DNA of 43,765 nt, taken from positions 1 to 43,765 of the forward strand of contig CAIWWN010000180.1 of NCBI GenBank assembly GCA_903916355.1. The letters are read 5' to 3'. Source of the DNA: an uncultured Burkholderiales bacterium (GTDB lineage Bacteria; Pseudomonadota; Gammaproteobacteria; Burkholderiales; Burkholderiaceae_C). Below, piece after piece: positions 31,138 to 38,930 of this stretch; position 1 is the stretch's first letter, and each line of letters begins with the position of its first letter. A model generated the notes under the pieces. It saw only the letters and a program-made list of their open reading frames with translations, did not search any database and was not told the origin of the DNA. Position numbers and translations under genes: made by a program.

Positions 31138-32130
31138 TCATTCGGCTTTGATGTTGCCGTCGCGAATCACTTGGCCCCAGCGCTGTAATTCCGACTTGAT
31201 ATAAGCCGAGAACTCATCCGCACCTTCGCCGCCGAGTTCATAGCCCAGGCTTTGCGCGTCTTCACGGAAAGCGGGCGTGGCCATGACCGCTGCCACATCA
31301 CTTTGCAGGCGTTGAATCACTGCACGCGGTGTGCCGGCGGGAACAAACAAGCCGTTCCAGCCGGAGGCTTCGACGTTGGGCAAGCCGGCTTCGGCCAGGG
31401 TCGGGACTTCGGGCAAGATGGGAATGCGCCTTGCCCCGGCCACGCCCAAGGCGATCAATTTGCCCGAGCGAATGTGCTGCGCCACCACTACGGGTGCCAG
31501 GTAGGCCGCGCCGACATGCCCCGCCAACAGGTCCGGCAATTCCGCGCCAATGGCTTTATATGGAATTTCTCGTGCCTGAATGCCGGTCACCAAATTGATT
31601 TTGGTGCCCAGCAACTGCGTGATGGAACCATTGCCACCGGAAGCAAAAGTCAAGGTTTGAGGCTGGCTCTTGCCCAGCGCCAAATATTCCTTGAGGGTCT
31701 TCACGCCCACGGCCGGAAAGACCACCAACACCAGCGGTGTGCTGGTCAGTTTGGTGATGGGGATCAAGGCCTCGTTGAGTCGACAGCAAGGATCGTTGCT
31801 CAACAAATCGTTCAGCGAATTGTTGATGTTGGCGTGGAACAAGGTATGGCCATCAGGTGCGGCACGGGCCGCTTCACGTGCGCCAATGGCACTGTTGGCA
31901 CCAGGGCGGTTTTCCACGATCACGCTTTGACCCAAGCGCTGGGCCAAGCCTGTGGTCAGTTTGCGCGCAAACACATCGACCGCGCTACCCGGACCCGCCG
32001 GCTCGATGATGCGCAGCGATTTGCTAGGAAAGCTTTGTGCCATGGCCGGTAAAGCCAACGCCGCCCATAAGCTGAGCCCCGTCAGACAGGCGGCCCCAAA
32101 GCGCACAGTGTGTAAAGTCAATCGGTTCAT
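31138..32130 (-). CDS. Bug/TctC-family periplasmic receptor (cluster, proximal)
   Basis: A third receptor of the cluster, 330 residues, with a Sec signal (LTGLSLWAALALPAMA). Motifs are FPSKSLRIIEPAGPGSAVDVFARKL, VENRPGANSAIGAREAAR, FASGGNGSITQLLG and AREIPYKAIGAELPDLLAG. An unusual pair of cysteines (DPCCRLNEAL) lies near residue 125. The ATG at 32130 overlaps the hydrolase stop (ATGA), so the two are translationally coupled. The longer in-frame stretch to 32421 lies inside the hydrolase gene and is not used. Confidence 0.9.
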   Translation of the reverse strand: MNRLTLHTVRFGAACLTGLSLWAALALPAMAQSFPSKSLRIIEPAGPGSAVDVFARKLTTGLAQRLGQSVIVENRPGANSAIGAREAARAAPDGHTLFHANINNSLNDLLSNDPCCRLNEALIPITKLTSTPLVLVVFPAVGVKTLKEYLALGKSQPQTLTFASGGNGSITQLLGTKINLVTGIQAREIPYKAIGAELPDLLAGHVGAAYLAPVVVAQHIRSGKLIALGVAGARRIPILPEVPTLAEAGLPNVEASGWNGLFVPAGTPRAVIQRLQSDVAAVMATPAFREDAQSLGYELGGEGADEFSAYIKSELQRWGQVIRDGNIKAE

Positions 32131-32978
32131 GCGTGCGCGCCCCTTTTCACGTTGTTCATGAAATCTGCAAACACGGTGGCCAAAGTGGCTTCGTGCGGTG
32201 CCCAGTCCGAAAACGGCAACAGTGGTACGTCCTGGTCTTGGATCGGCAGCTCGTACAAAATGCTGTTGGGGATCAAGGCGTGTGCGGCATGGCCGTTGAC
32301 GGAGGCATGGGTTTTGTCGTTGCCGGGCACGACGATGGTCGGCACGCGGATCGCGCGCATGACGTCGTCTTCCATGCCCAGTACCGGCTTGCGCGGGCCT
32401 TTGAGAAAGATGGACAGCCAATGCGTCATCACGCGGATGTACTCGGCCGGGTCCATGGCCATCAAGCGCGCCTGGTTGGCGGGGTTGGCTTGAATGCGCT
32501 CACGGTACTGTTCGGTTTCGCACACCGCTTGCATGCCGCCTTGTTCGGCCGCGCGGATGAATTGCTGGTAATACATTTCAGGCAGTCGGCCGGCTGCGAA
32601 GTCGCCGCCTGTGATCCGCATGAGCAACAAACCTTTGACAGATGCAGGATGTCGTTGGTTGAACAACATGGACAAGCGTGCACCGGATGATGTGCCGCCA
32701 ATAAAGGCGGGCGTGGCTTGCAATTTGTCCAGCAGCACGGCCAAGTCGTCGGCCCAGATTTCTTCTTCACCGTCGGCACCGGCAATCAGGACGTCGGTGG
32801 CGCCTGTGTTGCGACGATCGTGCAGCAAGACCCGAAACCCTTTGGCCGCAATTTTTTCAGCAAAGGCAATGAACTCATTGAAACCGCGTCGACCGCCTGT
32901 GATTAAGGCCAGCCAAGGACCGGTTTCACCAAACACACGGTAGTGCATTTGGACGTCGCGAATAGGCAAAAAGGGCAT
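32127..32978 (-). CDS. Alpha/beta hydrolase
   Basis: A cytoplasmic alpha/beta hydrolase of 283 residues. The nucleophile elbow is GGTSSGARLS (G-T-S-S-G; Ser near residue 98), the acid is probably the Asp in VVPGNDKTH, and the base His is in WAPHEATLA near the C-terminus. The strand before the elbow (ITGGRRGFNEF) gives the oxyanion hole. It probably opens an ester, lactone or amide produced by the flavin monooxygenase, comparable in place to RutD in the pyrimidine pathway. That comparison rests on neighbours, not sequence identity. It is coupled to the following receptor gene. Confidence 0.88.
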   Translation of the reverse strand: MPFLPIRDVQMHYRVFGETGPWLALITGGRRGFNEFIAFAEKIAAKGFRVLLHDRRNTGATDVLIAGADGEEEIWADDLAVLLDKLQATPAFIGGTSSGARLSMLFNQRHPASVKGLLLMRITGGDFAAGRLPEMYYQQFIRAAEQGGMQAVCETEQYRERIQANPANQARLMAMDPAEYIRVMTHWLSIFLKGPRKPVLGMEDDVMRAIRVPTIVVPGNDKTHASVNGHAAHALIPNSILYELPIQDQDVPLLPFSDWAPHEATLATVFADFMNNVKRGAHA

Positions 32979-32995
32979 CTCAAACTTTCAAAATA

Positions 32996-33481
32996 TCAAC
33001 CGAATGCGGCAAGCACTTTGTCGCCCGCCACCACGGAATGGGCGTGGATCAATATGACAGCCAACAGGCAGGGTTCGGTACCGCGGTTAATCCAGTTGTG
33101 CACGGTGCCACGTTGCACCATCACATCACCCGCTTTGAGATGCACCTCCTCACCCGTTTCCAATTCCATGTCGATCTCGCCTTTCATGACGACGATGTAA
33201 TCGATGGTGTCGGTGCGGTGCACACGTTCTTGAAGGCCGGGGCGGAATTCGAGGATGCGAAAAACCGTGCCATTTTCCACCATCGTGAACTTGCCTTCGC
33301 GCTGGCCAGCGTCATCTGGCTTGGAGTTATTGGCCGGTGAAGAGTCGGTTGTCCACACGTTGCAGACCATGCCGCCTGGCCGGCCTTCGCGGAAGTGGCT
33401 GCAGATTTCGTCAATCTTGACGATGGCCTTGCCATCTTCATCGTGGCCTGTGATGATGCGGCGAACGGAAGGTAAATTCAT
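32996..33481 (-). CDS. Cupin-domain protein
   Basis: A small cytoplasmic beta-barrel of 161 residues. The cupin motifs are visible: the first is FRPGLQERVHRTDTIDYIVVMKGEIDMEL (G-x5-H-x-H-like, with the second His replaced), and the second is GDVMVQRGTVHNWINRG. The metal ligands are therefore incomplete: His in ERVHRTD and His in TVHNW remain. An N-terminal stretch of about 60 residues (RRIITGHDEDGKAIV, HFREGRPGGMVCNVW) recalls cupins found beside aromatic and heterocycle degradation genes. The ATG has AGGAG six bases upstream. It may be an isomerase, hydrolase or sensor of the pathway. Confidence 0.85.
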   Translation of the reverse strand: MNLPSVRRIITGHDEDGKAIVKIDEICSHFREGRPGGMVCNVWTTDSSPANNSKPDDAGQREGKFTMVENGTVFRILEFRPGLQERVHRTDTIDYIVVMKGEIDMELETGEEVHLKAGDVMVQRGTVHNWINRGTEPCLLAVILIHAHSVVAGDKVLAAFG

Positions 33482-33497
33482 TTCAATCTCCTGAGTT

Positions 33498-34043
33498 TCA
33501 AAGGGGGGTGCAGGTTTCGGGGGTCAGCATATGGCCTTTGACAAAAAGCAAAGGCGGGTGATCGGCCGTGTCAAATTTCAGCACGCGTGCCAGAATAATG
33601 CTGTGGTCTCCACCTTGGTAAATGCGGTCGGTTTCACAGTAAAAGCGGGCCGCACAGCCTTCAATGACGGGCACTTGAAGTTGCGCGTCCATCGCATAGT
33701 CCACGTTGGCAAACTTATCGGATTTGGGGTTCGAGAACTGATAAGCCAAATCTTTTTGCGCATCGGCCAAGATATGGATCACATGTGTTGAACCCACGGT
33801 GAAGGCATCCAGATTGGGCGACTTGTTGGACAGCGACCAGAGGACCAAAGCAGGCTCCAGTGAGACCGAACTGAAGCTGTTGACCGTCAGGCCCACCCAG
33901 CCTTCTTGGGTGGGTTGTTGGGCCGTGATGATGGTCACGCCTGTGGCGAAATGGCCCAATGCGCCGCGCAATGTGCGTTGGGCCGTCAAACGTGTATCTT
34001 GTGCCGATGGAGAGCTTGTTGAAGACATAGAGGACAGGCTCAT
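33498..34043 (-). CDS. Flavin reductase (FMN-binding split-barrel)
   Basis: A 181-residue reductase of the HpaC/RutF type that supplies reduced flavin to a partner monooxygenase. Seen: LRGALGHFATGVTIITAQ, GLTVNSFSSVSLEPALVLWSLSNKSPNLDAF (the flavin-binding core) and GGDHSIILARVLKFD with a conserved His. The ATG overlaps the livF stop (ATGA). The natural partner is the LLM-class monooxygenase at 38931-40040, transcribed from the divergent promoter. The pairing is inferred from family knowledge and shared cluster. Confidence 0.9.
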   Translation of the reverse strand: MSLSSMSSTSSPSAQDTRLTAQRTLRGALGHFATGVTIITAQQPTQEGWVGLTVNSFSSVSLEPALVLWSLSNKSPNLDAFTVGSTHVIHILADAQKDLAYQFSNPKSDKFANVDYAMDAQLQVPVIEGCAARFYCETDRIYQGGDHSIILARVLKFDTADHPPLLFVKGHMLTPETCTPL

Positions 34044-34768
34044 AAGCCCATGTAATATTTTTTAACCAAGTCGCTGCCGTAGAGCTCTTCGGTCGTGCCT
34101 TGCACCGCGATCTCGCCATGCACAATCAGGTAGCCCCGATCCGCCACGCGCATCGCTTGCGTGAAATTTTGTTCGGCCATCAAGACCGTCAATCCGGCCA
34201 TCTCTTTGAGTGTTTTGATTTGACTGATGACATGGTGAACCAAAATGGGCGCCAGTCCCACGGAGGGTTCATCGATTAACAGTATTTTGGGGCGTGACAT
34301 CAGGGCGCGCGCCAAGGCCAACATTTGTTGCTCTCCGCCGCTCATGCTGCCGGCCAATTGCTCGCGGCGTTCTTTGAGAATGGGAAACACCTCGTACGCT
34401 TGCGCCAAAGAGGTTTCAAGCGCGGCCCGCGCAGAGGGTCTGTAAGCGCCCAACATCAAATTTTGAGCCACCGTCATTTTGGGGAAAAGATGACGCCCCT
34501 CTGGCACCAAAGCGATGCCTGCATCCACAATTTGCTCGGTACTCATCTGCCGCAAGTTCAGCGCATGGCCGTCGATCGTGGCCCGTATCTCCCCTTGCGT
34601 GGCACGCACCAAGCCCATGATGCTTTTCATCAAGGTGCTTTTCCCATTGCCGTTGGTGCCCAGCAAGGCCACCGTTTCTGAGTCGTTCACCGCGATCGTG
34701 ACCCCGTTCAGCACCGTGACTGCGCCGTAGCCCGCATGCAAATTCTTGATTTGAATCTCAGTCGCCAA
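34040..34768 (-). CDS. livF: Branched-chain-type ABC importer ATPase LivF
   Basis: A cytoplasmic ATPase of about 242 residues. Walker A is GTNGNGKST (about 35-43), the Q-loop region is GIALVPEGRHLFPKMTVAQNLMLGAY, the signature SMSGGEQQMLALARALM, Walker B ILLIDEPSVGL, and the H-loop is replaced by LMAEQNF as is normal for LivF. It starts at TTG with AGGA about six bases upstream and overlaps the livG stop. It works with LivG on the LivH/LivM channel. The imported compound is likely the cluster's substrate. Confidence 0.93.
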   Translation of the reverse strand: MATEIQIKNLHAGYGAVTVLNGVTIAVNDSETVALLGTNGNGKSTLMKSIMGLVRATQGEIRATIDGHALNLRQMSTEQIVDAGIALVPEGRHLFPKMTVAQNLMLGAYRPSARAALETSLAQAYEVFPILKERREQLAGSMSGGEQQMLALARALMSRPKILLIDEPSVGLAPILVHHVISQIKTLKEMAGLTVLMAEQNFTQAMRVADRGYLIVHGEIAVQGTTEELYGSDLVKKYYMGL

Positions 34769-35495
34769 GGTAAATCCTTTCTACCAGCGGGTCACGCAAC
34801 ACTTCTTGCGTGGGTCCATCGGCAATTTTTTTACCCGCAGCCAGTACCACCAGGCGTTGTGAAAAAGCAGAAACCGCCCGCATGATGTGCTCAATCATGA
34901 TCACCGCAATGCCTTGCGAATTGAGTTGAAACAAGAGCGCCAAGATCTCATCGGTCTCCGAGGTCGCCAATCCGGCCATGGACTCATCGGCGATCAGCAA
35001 TTTGGGTTGTGCGGCAATGGCGCGGGCCAATTCCAGTTTGCGCAAATCGATTTGCGTCAGGCTGCCCGCCAACAGATCGGCTTTGGCCAGCAAGCCTACT
35101 TGCGCCAGGGCTTGGCGCGCTTGGTCTTCCAATTCGGCTTCGTTAAAGCGACGGCCACTGCGTTTCTCAGCGGCAAACATCATCGGGATCTTGATGTTTT
35201 TCAGCACGCTCAAGCGGGCAAAAGGCCGTGGAATCTGAAAGCTGCGGGCCAGACCGGCATAGGCACGCTGATGGGGTTTGAGGCCATCAAGCACCTGGCC
35301 ATCAAAAGTTATCTGCCCGGTGTCGTGACTCAAGACACCTGACAAACAATTGACGGTCGTGCTCTTGCCCGATCCATTGGGCCCAATCAGGCCCAGGCGC
35401 TCGCCGGGATAGACCTCGAAATCAATGCCATCGAGCACGACAAAACCACCAAAGCGCTTGCCTATGCCTTGCACACGCAGCAAAGGAGAGGTCAT
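34758..35495 (-). CDS. livG: Branched-chain-type ABC importer ATPase LivG
   Basis: The second ATPase of the importer, 245 residues. Walker A is GPNGSGKST. The region AYAGLARSFQIPRPFARLSVLKNI is typical of LivG. The ABC signature is unusual: SLTQIDLRKLELARAI replaces the common SYGQQRRLEIARA, and Walker B reads LLIADESMAGL with the catalytic Glu kept. Such variants occur in some LivG subgroups, so it is probably functional. ATG 35495 overlaps the livM stop (ATGA). Confidence 0.93.
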   Translation of the reverse strand: MTSPLLRVQGIGKRFGGFVVLDGIDFEVYPGERLGLIGPNGSGKSTTVNCLSGVLSHDTGQITFDGQVLDGLKPHQRAYAGLARSFQIPRPFARLSVLKNIKIPMMFAAEKRSGRRFNEAELEDQARQALAQVGLLAKADLLAGSLTQIDLRKLELARAIAAQPKLLIADESMAGLATSETDEILALLFQLNSQGIAVIMIEHIMRAVSAFSQRLVVLAAGKKIADGPTQEVLRDPLVERIYLGD

Positions 35496-36511
35496 TTCAC
35501 ATCCTTTCCACGCAAGCGTTGCCACAAGCCCAAAATGCCGTTCGGCGCGATCGCGACGAAAACCATCATCAGCACGCCAACAAAGAGAAGACTCAGCTCC
35601 GGCGTGACCATGTTTTTAGAGCCGAAATACTGCTGCACACCGCCCAGCAACACCGCGCCGATCAACGGCCCGGACCAGTGCGTCATGCCGCCAATCAACG
35701 GCATGGCAATGCTGTTGACGGTGTGCACCAAGTTGAAGGCGCCAACCGGGTCGACGAAGGTGACAAAGTAAGGAAACAGCGCCCCTGCCGCCCCCATCAA
35801 GGCGCCGCTGAGCGTGGTGGCTTGCAGTTTCAGTTGCAGCGTCGGCACCCCCGAGCATTCGGCCGAATCTTCGTCGTCCCGAATCGCCTCTAAGCCTGCG
35901 CCCAATTTCTGGTGTTCGACGTTTCGCGCAATCGCCAAGGCCGCCATGGCAATCAGCAGCATGGCAAAGAAGACAAACTCGCTGGTGCTGGCAAAGCCCG
36001 CCACGGCGGGGGGCCGCATCACATAGGCGCCCCGTGCGCCGCCGACAAAAGACCAGTTCAACACCAAGGTTTGAACCACCACCGTCAGGGCCAGCGTGGA
36101 AATGGCAAAGAAGACACCACGCAAACGCAAGGTGAGGTAGCCGGTGGCCAGGCCCATCAAGCCCGAAACCGCGGCACCCATCAGTACCGAGGCGGGAATG
36201 ATCAGGTACGCGATGAAGGGGGCTGTGATGACGAACCCACCGAAATCCAGCGACTTGAGGGCTTGAAGACCGAGCAGCTTGTAAAAGAAGACGGTGGTGT
36301 ATCCGCCCACGGCAAAGAAGCAGGCGGAGCCAAAATTCACATAACCACCGTAGCCGCCCAAAATATTCCAGGCGGTGGCCAAAACAATGTACTGAAGAAT
36401 GTAATAGGCCACCAACAGGTAGTAGCCTTCTGCCAGCGCTTTAACGCCAAAGAAAATCGTCGCGCCGGCGATCAACAGGCCGATGAGAAAACGCGTATTC
36501 GATGTGAACAT
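35492..36511 (-). CDS. livM: Branched-chain-type ABC importer permease LivM
   Basis: An inner-membrane permease of 339 residues with about nine to ten hydrophobic helices. It has the LivM signature LATAWNILGGYGGYVNFGSACFFAVGGYTT and the coupling-helix region GAGLEAIRDDEDSAECSGVPTLQLKL. ATG 36511 overlaps the livH stop by one base (TGATG). The frame continues upstream to 36589 inside livH but is not used. Confidence 0.93.
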   Translation of the reverse strand: MFTSNTRFLIGLLIAGATIFFGVKALAEGYYLLVAYYILQYIVLATAWNILGGYGGYVNFGSACFFAVGGYTTVFFYKLLGLQALKSLDFGGFVITAPFIAYLIIPASVLMGAAVSGLMGLATGYLTLRLRGVFFAISTLALTVVVQTLVLNWSFVGGARGAYVMRPPAVAGFASTSEFVFFAMLLIAMAALAIARNVEHQKLGAGLEAIRDDEDSAECSGVPTLQLKLQATTLSGALMGAAGALFPYFVTFVDPVGAFNLVHTVNSIAMPLIGGMTHWSGPLIGAVLLGGVQQYFGSKNMVTPELSLLFVGVLMMVFVAIAPNGILGLWQRLRGKDVK

Positions 36512-37395
36512 CAGTTTCTCCCCATCAGGCCTGCAGGACGCCAAGCCAGGGTGAAAAGCAAAATCCCAAAAGCAACGGCGGGGGACCACGATGGACCGAT
36601 AAAGGTCGAGGTCAAACTCTCAGCCACACCCAGCAAAATGGCGGCGTACAAAGTGCCAGACATGCTGCCCATGCCACCCAGAACGCAGACCGCAAAGACG
36701 CGGCCAATGTACTCGCGTCCCAGGGCGGGTTCAACCGGTTGAATGATGATCAACGCGGCCCCACCCAATGCCGCCGTGGCGACTGAAAGGCCGAAAGCGA
36801 TTTGCTTGATGCGCACCGGATCCACACCCATCAAACGCAAACCCAAAGGCTCTTGGGAGACGGCGGCCACCGCCAAGCCAAAAAACGTGCGCGTCAAAAA
36901 CAGATGCATGCCCGTCACCACCAGCAGGCCAATGAAGAAGGGAATCAACAAACGCATTGGAATGCCCACGACGCCCACATTGAGCACCGTGTCGACATAG
37001 GGGGTTTCAACGCCGCGCAGATCAGCGCCAAAAACCAGGATCAGCGCGACATCGGTCACGAACAACAAGCCAAAGAAAAAGGCCAAGCCGCGGCGCGGAT
37101 CTTTTTCACGGCTTTCAAACAACTGGAAGTAGACCCTGTAAATGCCCATGCCCAAAAGCCCGAACAAAGGCGCAATCAGCAGCATGATCAGTAAAGGGTC
37201 CAAGCCCCAGCGGCTGTTGAGCAGGTAGGCCATGAAAGAGCCCAGCATGATCATGGCGGGGTGCGAGATATTGGCAATGTCGAGCATGCCAAACGAGATC
37301 GAAATGCCGATAGAGACCGCGGCATAAAACCCGCCCAGCATGATGCCCGCCACCAGGGCATTGGCCAGAAGATCAAGAATGGTGCTGAGTTCCAT
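36511..37395 (-). CDS. livH: Branched-chain-type ABC importer permease LivH
   Basis: The partner permease, 294 residues, with hydrophobic helices throughout. Seen: LANALVAGIMLGGFYAAVSIGISISFGMLDIANISHPAMIMLGSF, the LivH opening, and VSQEPLGLRLMGVDPVRIKQIAFGLSVATAALGGAAL, which includes the EAA-like coupling loop. It follows the binding-protein gene after a 116-base gap that holds a hairpin. Confidence 0.93.
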   Translation of the reverse strand: MELSTILDLLANALVAGIMLGGFYAAVSIGISISFGMLDIANISHPAMIMLGSFMAYLLNSRWGLDPLLIMLLIAPLFGLLGMGIYRVYFQLFESREKDPRRGLAFFFGLLFVTDVALILVFGADLRGVETPYVDTVLNVGVVGIPMRLLIPFFIGLLVVTGMHLFLTRTFFGLAVAAVSQEPLGLRLMGVDPVRIKQIAFGLSVATAALGGAALIIIQPVEPALGREYIGRVFAVCVLGGMGSMSGTLYAAILLGVAESLTSTFIGPSWSPAVAFGILLFTLAWRPAGLMGRN

Positions 37396-37471
37396 GAGGC
37401 GTTCAAGAGCCGTTTAGTGCGTTCGACCCCGCCTTCAAGCGGCCAGGGGATTCGGTTGCAGGTTGGATAAC

Positions 37472-37502
37472 CCCACGCCAAGCACTCGCGCCTTCGCGTG
37501 GG
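37472..37502 (-). repeat. Intercistronic hairpin after livK
   Basis: CCCACGC (37472-37478) and GCGTGGG (37496-37502) form a perfect seven-base stem 10 bases after the binding-protein stop codon. There is no T-run, so it is more likely an mRNA-protecting or attenuating hairpin than a full terminator. Such structures often keep binding-protein mRNA in excess over the permease genes. Confidence 0.45.
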
Positions 37503-37511
37503 CCGCTTGCA

Positions 37512-38774
37512 TTAACCGCCAATCGGGAAGGGCGCGATCAGGTTGCCGGATTTGAATTTCTCGGGATAAAGAATCACCTGCGTGCCCGGTTGGTCGAATT
37601 GGCCCAACTCTTTGCCATTGACCTTTTGAAATTGCGTCATCAAGATGCGCGGTTCGGCCCACTCCCCACCCGGGGCGAATTTGATATCTCCCGAAACGGT
37701 TTTGAATGTGGTCTTGTGGATGTATTCAGCCAGCACATCGTCTTTCAATGTTTTGGTGGCGGTGACGGCTTGTTCGAGCACTTGCATTTGCGCATAGGTC
37801 GTGGGCGGAACATAAAACCCCAGCGCGTCCAGACCTTGGCCTGCGGTCGCGGTGCGGTAGCGGGTAATCATCTCTTTGATGCCAGGGAACTGCATGCTCG
37901 GCTCGGGCAAATACAGCTCGTAGTTCACCAGGCCGTTGATCACACCCGACAGTTGTTGCTTCAGGGCTGCCACTTGCAGGCCCACCATCGCGCCACCAAA
38001 CATGGTGGCTTTCAGTTTGATTTCAGCGGCTGCGCGGATGAGCCCGGAGCTGTCGGCCACATAAGAGCCAGCGAAAATCAGATCCGGTTTCACCGCCGCG
38101 ATGGCGCGCACCACCGAAGAAAAATCGACCTGGTTGGGGGGATACGATTTGTCATAAACAATCTTGAAGCCCAGCCGCTTGGCATGGTTGCGCGCACCTT
38201 CGAGTGCGTTGTTGGCAAACTCAGAATCTGCGCCCACCAAGGCCACGGTTTGCGGCCTGGGGGTGAGTTTGGCGGCCACTTCAAAGAAGCCGCGCGCCAG
38301 CTCATCTTTGCCATTGGGCCCATATGCCATGATTTGAAAGTACTTGTCGTATTTGAACTGGTCATTCACACCCAAAGCCAGATTGCCCATCAGGAGCTTT
38401 TTCCGCTCCATGATCAAGGGCATGGCCGGTGCAATCAAATTGGTCCCCGTGCCAACCAGCAAGTCCACCTTGTCAATGTCCAACAACTTGGTGAACAAAC
38501 CGGGCGTTAAGGTGGGGTTGGTTTGATCGTCGTAAATCACCAATTCAACTTTGCGACCCAACAGTCCGCCGCGCTTGTTGACGTCATCCAGCCACAGCTG
38601 CATGGTCGCTTGTGCGACCTTGCCGATCGATGCATTGCCGCCCGTCAAGGGCAAGGTGCCGCCCAATTTAATCGGACCTGTTTGTCCAAATCCAGCACCT
38701 GAATAAACCAAGGCTGTCGAGGCAGGCAAGGCCCAAAGGACACGTCTGCGCGAGGGATGAGCGTTGTGGGTCAT
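37512..38774 (-). CDS. ABC importer periplasmic binding protein (LivK-type)
   Basis: A periplasmic ligand-binding protein of 420 residues, type 1 fold. The signal region SRRRVLWALPASTALVYSGAGFGQ contains consecutive arginines and may use Tat. The core starts IKLGGTLPLTGGNASIGKVAQATMQLWLDDVNKRGGLLGRKVELVIYDDQTNPT, a standard opening for this family, and continues with VDLLVGTGTNLIAPAMPLIMERKKLL. It is first in the minus-strand operon, with a TTGGAG ribosome site and a promoter at 38810-38838. The amide/amino-acid-binding family has very broad ligands, including aromatic acids and heterocycles. Confidence 0.93.
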   Translation of the reverse strand: MTHNAHPSRRRVLWALPASTALVYSGAGFGQTGPIKLGGTLPLTGGNASIGKVAQATMQLWLDDVNKRGGLLGRKVELVIYDDQTNPTLTPGLFTKLLDIDKVDLLVGTGTNLIAPAMPLIMERKKLLMGNLALGVNDQFKYDKYFQIMAYGPNGKDELARGFFEVAAKLTPRPQTVALVGADSEFANNALEGARNHAKRLGFKIVYDKSYPPNQVDFSSVVRAIAAVKPDLIFAGSYVADSSGLIRAAAEIKLKATMFGGAMVGLQVAALKQQLSGVINGLVNYELYLPEPSMQFPGIKEMITRYRTATAGQGLDALGFYVPPTTYAQMQVLEQAVTATKTLKDDVLAEYIHKTTFKTVSGDIKFAPGGEWAEPRILMTQFQKVNGKELGQFDQPGTQVILYPEKFKSGNLIAPFPIGG

Positions 38775-38809
38775 GGGGTCTCCAATGGATCAAAGAGTTT
38801 GGATAGATG

Positions 38810-38838
38810 ACCGTAGCACAAACCAAATGTACGTGCAA
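38810..38838 (-). promoter_or_regulatory. Candidate promoter of the livK-led operon
   Basis: On the minus strand: TTGCAC (38838-38833), a 17-base spacer, TACGGT (38815-38810). The -35 box lies inside the palindrome at 38822-38843, so a protein bound there would block RNA polymerase. Confidence 0.5.
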
Positions 38839-38843
38839 TTGGT
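38822..38843. promoter_or_regulatory. Pseudopalindromic operator between divergent promoters
   Basis: A 22-base dyad with ends ACCAA and TTGGT, inner TG and CA, and centre ACGT; 18 of 22 positions are symmetric. It overlaps the -35 regions of both the leftward operon and the rightward monooxygenase gene. The regulator that binds it is not obvious in the window; the LysR-family gene at 25683-26681 and the TetR-family gene at 23685-24308 are candidates only by proximity. Confidence 0.6.
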
Positions 38844-38867
38844 CTGATCATGTGAAAACCCTATGTA
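38839..38867 (+). promoter_or_regulatory. Candidate promoter of the monooxygenase operon
   Basis: TTGGTC (38839-38844), a 17-base spacer, TATGTA (38862-38867). The -35 box shares TTGGT with the right end of the operator. It gives a leader of about 57 bases to ATG 38931. Confidence 0.5.
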
Positions 38868-38930
38868 TACGGTCGATTGATTTCGAACTATTCTTGCCTC
38901 CGTAGACAACTTCAAAGAGATGAGTTCACC

